This document shows positions 7,771 through 12,211 of a DNA stretch of 12,211 nucleotides, piece after piece. The position numbers and the translations under genes are program-made. The notes beneath the pieces are model-generated. The model was given only the letters and a program-made list of their open reading frames with translations, had not been told where the DNA came from and made no database searches. This stretch comes from Saccoglossus kowalevskii (taxonomy: Eukaryota > Hemichordata > Enteropneusta > Harrimaniidae): the NCBI RefSeq assembly GCF_000003605.2, contig NW_003109080.1, positions 404,129 through 416,339 on the forward strand, in the 5' to 3' direction. Positions within the stretch are counted from its first letter, which is position 1. Every line of letters starts with the position of its first letter.

Positions 7771-10110
7771 AGATAAGTATTGAAATGAAGCATTTGGAAA
7801 TCTAAACCGAAATTGTAATCACTGGGTGATATGAATATTAAGTTCATTTGGTTCATTTACCATAACATATTGTTCAAAGACTGGAAAACAAAAATACAAC
7901 TTTATTTAAGATCTAATTTTGCATTTGAGACAGAAATACCAGAATCTGAAAACGACATTGTACCTTTTGAACAACAGAGTAGATTATTATGAGAATTGAG
8001 CTTTGGGTTACATTGAACTGTGGGTTGAATATATGAACTTAAATCAAGGCATTCTAAGTAGTTTATTACATACGTTATTTGTATTTATACAGTTTTTTGT
8101 TTAATCACTAATTTGTTGACCAGTATTGAACTTGTATAGATCTCACTGAAATTATTGTATATGTATATGTATTTTGTTCGGGTGACGTCCACTACATAGT
8201 TTGGGACGAATAGATAAATGACAGTCATATACAGTTACTTTGTACAAAGTGTAATGCAATACTTTCTTTCTCAGATGTCTCGACACATGTTCTCCTAATA
8301 ACGATGAGATTTCATCCATTGCACATAGCATCATTTTTTTCTGCATAATCTACTCCCGGCAATATGTTGAAAATACCAGGTCGTAATATTTTTGGAAACC
8401 TAATCAATTACTAATAGCACAACCTATTTTTTGTCTTGTTGAATCCATGTCTACCGATGAAATGTTGAGTTGTATTATACACTATTTTTGTATTTGATAC
8501 CTCCTTGCATGCTTAACTGCTTATATTCACGTATGCTCTAATTGATGTACACAAATCTTTCAAGGTGGTTGATATTGGTTGTCAAGTTGGTTGCTACTGA
8601 GCATTATGTAAGTATAATTAAATGTTATCAAATTGAAAACTGTCTAAATTAAATGTATACTGTTTTTTTAATGTGTATACAGATATTATTAGGGCTCATA
8701 CGCGTAACAAATTTCAAGATATTCAGAGATACACATAAAATGACAAATTCACATAGAATTTTGCAAAAATGTACTAGTGTAATATTTTTGGTGTGAATCT
8801 TCATAAATGAAAAAAGTATTAGCACTTTATAGGTATAACTACTTAATGTTCGTTTCTGAGCAAAATTATTTTCAAGTATTGAGTCAGCAATATTATTTTA
8901 TGTAACTAAGTTTGCCTATAACTCATTACATTGACTGTGTTTGTGCTTGTTTGTTTACATTTTGTTTCACGGCAAATTTATACTTTATTAGTTCTTACTT
9001 CAAGAGTGAACCATTGTCGTTATGAAGATAAACGAAGAAAATCGATTGACATATTTAGCTGGTATTGTGGTAACATTATTGCTGAATAACAGTCTTTATA
9101 CGCGTTTACAGTGAATAGCGATTCAAATGGCAGTAATTATTCAAAAATATCTGTTAGTTTTGGGATATTCTCTCGTACGTTTAATAATGTCGCCAGTAAG
9201 CCTTGTAACCAGAATATGAGTTTAGCATATAATTAATGGATCTATCATTTTATTCCTTTATTTCGATATTGGTGTCTATTATTGTATTTTAATTATGGCA
9301 TTGTTACAAAATGTGTTGTCTACCTAAATGATATATATTATAAGAAAACGATAACAAACAATTGTTTGCACGTAATATACAATATGTATATATATATTCA
9401 ACAATTATTATTTTAGACTTATAAGATATTATACAACTTTGTTATTAACTTTTCTTTGCCTTTATTCTATTGTTTATTTCTGCATAATGTACATATGATA
9501 AAACATAATCCGAGCATTCTGAATTGTATTTTAATTTAGGGATTACAACTACATAGCTAGTGATATAAGATAGCATGCTATATATTATATATAATGACGT
9601 GTTAATTGTTGTGAACTGTTTTCTTACTACATTATTAACGATTTGATTGTAATAACGGTGAAATATTACCAGGACTTACAATTATAACGCGACAGTATGT
9701 ATGACTTGTAAATCTTGTTAACATATTTAAACATCCCCTTTCATCCGTTAATGCACTATTCTGTCCCTTATGAAATGGAATTACATAAGGCAATAGGGAT
9801 TCACGACATGAATAATAATATAATACAAATTAGAATGTCATTTATTCTATATATCTACATTTTTATTTTATTGAATCACCTCGAACAATGTTACATTGTC
9901 TCGTTTCATTGCGTTCACTTTTTCGTGGATCTATGTACCCATGATATTTGGAGAAGTGAATGTGATGAAAGGAAATAATGAAACACAAAAATAAGTCGTT
10001 CTCTCGCACTTGCGGAACCGATGATTATTCTACCATTTACGGGGTATTAATATTCTGTATATTGCTTTGTAAATTAAGCGTTTAGTGTGTATTTGCTTTG
10101 TTACATTAAC
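7771..10110. other. AT-rich non-coding flank, no gene recognised
   Basis: I see no conserved protein, tRNA or rRNA. Small perfect palindromes occur: CAAACAATTGTTTG (9355-9368) and ATAGCATGCTAT (9570-9581). ATTAAA hexamers lie at 8617 and 8648. The 87-codon open frame at 9715-9978 has biased hydrophobic composition and no family resemblance, and overlaps a diverged repeat. If the long 3' UTR model holds, the first part could be transcribed with ZNFX1. Confidence 0.6.
9739..9837 (+). repeat. Diverged dispersed repeat, copy 1
   Basis: It shares CTATTCTGTCcCtTATGAAA (18 of 20) and a following GACAT...AATAATA...ATACAAAT block with 11966-12041 in the same orientation, with about 20 extra bases between the two blocks. 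Sequence before the first block is also partly alike. The element type is unknown. Confidence 0.4.
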
Positions 10111-10267
10111 TTTAAAGCGGGAGGGTCGTCACCTGCGCACGCGCGGGAATTGAGTCTCAAGCGACGATAACAACACGCTAAAACGCAAGGGAAGACGATT
10201 GTTTGTAAACAATGACACGCTATGGCCATAATGACACATGCGCAGGTGACGACTCCCCCGCTTTAAA
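10111..10267. mobile_element. MITE-like element, 157 bp, with 29-bp terminal inverted repeats
   Basis: The left end (10111-10139, TTTAAAGCGGGAGGGTCG...) and the reverse complement of the right end (10239-10267) match at 27 of 29 positions. The interior shows no coding capacity. The element is markedly more GC- and CpG-rich than its surroundings. Both ends are the palindrome TTTAAA, so the target duplication could be TA, TTAA or TTTAAA and cannot be fixed; piggyBac-type ends normally begin CCC, which is not seen. Each TIR contains an E-box (CACCTG). A near-palindrome ATTGTTTGTAAACAAT (10198-10213) with a forkhead-like GTAAACAA lies inside. Superfamily is unassigned. Confidence 0.75.
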
Positions 10268-11249
10268 TTATATTACATTACGATATATGTAAATAATAAA
10301 TTCTATAAAAAATCAAACCATCGTGCATTAATTTTTTTATTTTTATCAGTAATTGTTCAGAGCACTATAGCAATAACTCGCCACAAGGTCTGGGTTTGAG
10401 ATAATTGATTGGCTCTTAGTAACCATGAAACCGTCCACATGTTTGTTACGGAACAAGAACATGTTACGTGGAGTTGTTAATGTAAATGGATATTTTCTAT
10501 AATAACCAGTTTACAAAAGTGACCACCGAACATGCCAACGACGTTATTGTAGACTGATCCCCATTGACCAGAAACATAGAACAGCTACACAAAAAATTAC
10601 ATACTGTGACATCCTTGAAAAGTAAAAATCATATTAATTACTTTAATTAGTTTTGATAATCTTGTACGAGATACTAATACGAGATCAGGCCATGTAAGTT
10701 GTTGGGTGAGTCCACGCAGAAAAAATCCCAGTAGCCGTTCGCATTTTGAATTTGCGGCAAATCATGACATGACCGTTGGCGGTGCTGTGCGATTCTCTCG
10801 CAAAGCGTTATAATTCAATGTGAACATACAATAGTTTCTACACGCAAGCACAAGGTCGCTTTAACTATAGTATTTCAACTGTAACTATATTATTGTAGAA
10901 TTCTTAAATAAATATCCAGAAATCGCGTATAAATATCCAGGTTACGATACACAGTATAATAGCAAAGCATAGATCTACAGTTCAAGCATAATTTACATAA
11001 GCTTTGAATAATAACGTCTTTAAATCTGGAACAGTTACGCAACCAGGCTTAATGCGAATAACATTATGAATACTGTATATTACAACATGAAAGTGTTCAT
11101 TCCACAACATTATTCCAACCATAAAATACAATCAGAATCAATTGTTACATAAAGCAGAGTTCTCTGAAATGCCATGTTGCATTTTTATTATCATTAGAAT
11201 CAATTATTTTGCAGATCGTGAATAAAATAAAAAGAGTAATACACAACTG

Positions 11250-11250
<1 letters not shown>
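10268..11250. other. AT-rich non-coding sequence, no gene recognised
   Basis: No coding similarity is seen. An AATAAA hexamer is at 10295-10300. A patch at about 10705-10810 is less AT-rich, with several CGs, including TTTGCGGCAAAT and CTCTCGCAAAG. It is unlike its neighbours but carries no ORF or recognised element. Confidence 0.55.
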
Positions 11251-11344
<94 letters not shown>

Positions 11345-11354
11345 ATATATATAG
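11251..11354. repeat. (AT)n microsatellite, about 100 bp
   Basis: It is an uninterrupted alternating AT tract from 11252 to about 11342, followed by CTATATATATAG. It is self-complementary and may form a hairpin; its assembled length is probably unreliable because such tracts slip. Confidence 0.95.
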
Positions 11355-11787
11355 CAAATTATGTAAAATATGGAAAAATTAATTTCTCCAGTAACACCCC
11401 CAGACGTTACATGAAAGAACGTGACTGTACTTTCGGTGACACTAGTGATTGATACACACGATATAATATAGCCACCTAAGGTGATTATTTACATCATCAC
11501 GTGAAACGATTTTTTGGGATAATAGTATAAAATTTGCAACTATACGTCCTAAAAATAAAAATAACTAATTGCGTGAATGGTATGCGCACTAATTGACTGT
11601 ATATAACACTCGCCATTGATGTTATTCATATAAATTACATATACAAAACAATATTACATCATTATGTCTAAAGCTCATTAATACAGTATATAATTATGCC
11701 ATGGACGTTTATTAATTTATCTTTCAATTCGAAATAATCATAATTGTCTTTTACATATAACGCTAAACTTGTAATACTATATTCATA

Positions 11788-11790
<3 letters not shown>

Positions 11791-11828
<38 letters not shown>
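11791..11828. repeat. (AT)19 microsatellite
   Basis: A pure AT dinucleotide tract of 38 bases flanked on both sides by ATGC. The apparent 94-codon minus-strand frame across it is composed of Tyr-Ile runs from the repeat and is not a gene. Confidence 0.95.
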
Positions 11829-11831
<3 letters not shown>

Positions 11832-11965
11832 GTGGGTATACACTGAGATAAACATCTTTATTTTGTGTGAAAGTAATGACAAAAAAATAACATAATATTT
11901 TTTATAATATACAATTGTTCTACCCATGTTGTACCATGAGAAAAGCCGATCTATGTTGTGGCCTC

Positions 11966-12041
11966 TTTTATTCGTGAGTGTACTATTCTGTCTCGTATGA
12001 AAACAGACTATGACATTGATAATAATACAAATCACAAATGA
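11966..12041 (+). repeat. Diverged dispersed repeat, copy 2
   Basis: This is the partner of 9739-9837: CTATTCTGTCtCgTATGAAA at 11983-12002, then GACATTGATAATAATACAAAT at 12012-12032 after a shorter spacer. The similarity is limited and AT-biased, so common ancestry is likely but not certain. Confidence 0.4.
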
Positions 12042-12211
12042 TTTCATTTGTCCCCGTATGCATATACAATTTCGCAGATGATGTATCAGTTCAATAAATG
12101 TGTTACATTTGCTAAGTCAATTGCTGAATTTTATGGTATATAGCAGATATACACTGTAATTTCAAAGTGTATAATTACAATTACGTATATACACGTTATT
12201 ATTATATTTAT

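Larger units (their letters stand above)
11355..12211. other. AT-rich non-coding end of window
   Basis: Apart from the microsatellite at 11791 and the dispersed repeat at 11966, nothing is recognised. AATAAA occurs near 12094, not linked to any visible transcript. The window ends in this region without a second gene. Confidence 0.55.

Noticed and set aside
9715-9978. 87-codon plus-strand frame
   Set aside because: Ile/Tyr/His-rich composition expected from AT-rich DNA, no conserved motif, overlaps a dispersed repeat.
10101-10280. TTACATTA on both sides of the MITE (10101-10108 and 10273-10280) as an 8-bp hAT-type target duplication
   Set aside because: The copies are not flush with the inverted repeat ends (2 and 5 bases away), are AT-rich, and the TIR lacks hAT-like termini.
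11763-12047. 94-codon minus-strand frame
   Set aside because: Driven by the (AT)19 repeat read as Tyr-Ile; no family.
7771-12211. tRNA, rRNA, CRISPR or a second gene in the 3' flank
   Set aside because: Nothing with the required structure or coding similarity was seen on either strand.

Overview
The window is invertebrate animal nuclear DNA. It is AT-rich and most of it is non-coding, and it carries a diverged tandem satellite, a small MITE-like element, AT microsatellites and one large protein-coding gene. The gene encodes an orthologue of ZNFX1 (NFX1-type zinc finger-containing protein 1). A lophotrochozoan, perhaps a bivalve mollusc, fits the ZNFX1 similarity, the base composition and the repeats best. 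This is an inference and no marker in the window proves it.

Layout. 1-568: a tandem satellite with a 317-bp higher-order period built from two related ~158-bp halves. 570-1911: upstream region of the gene, with CCAAT boxes in two clusters, a TATA-like AATAAAAG at 761-768, GAACGAA/TTTCG (IRF/ISRE-like) repeats, a strong splice donor at 900, and a ~99-bp foldback at 1610-1708. 1912-7501: one uninterrupted 5.6-kb coding exon for almost all of ZNFX1. It starts at a splice acceptor (1910-1911), not at an ATG, so the real start codon lies in an upstream exon. 7511-7639: a short intron directly after the stop codon, followed by a 3' UTR with a candidate poly(A) signal at 7745. 7770-12211: AT-rich flank with no recognisable gene, a 157-bp MITE-like element (10111-10267), two (AT)n microsatellites and a pair of weakly related dispersed repeats.

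Function. ZNFX1 is a UPF1-like superfamily-1 RNA helicase with a long Cys-rich NFX1-type zinc-finger array and a C-terminal RZ-type finger. In mammals it is an interferon-inducible sensor of viral dsRNA; in Caenorhabditis elegans its orthologue acts in small-RNA inheritance in germ granules. The motifs needed for ATP hydrolysis and zinc binding are all present, so the copy looks functional. The most interesting points are the intron-free gene body, the spliced UTR-like ends, the immune-type repeat motifs upstream, and the uncatalogued small repeats. I found no convincing unknown multigene system.
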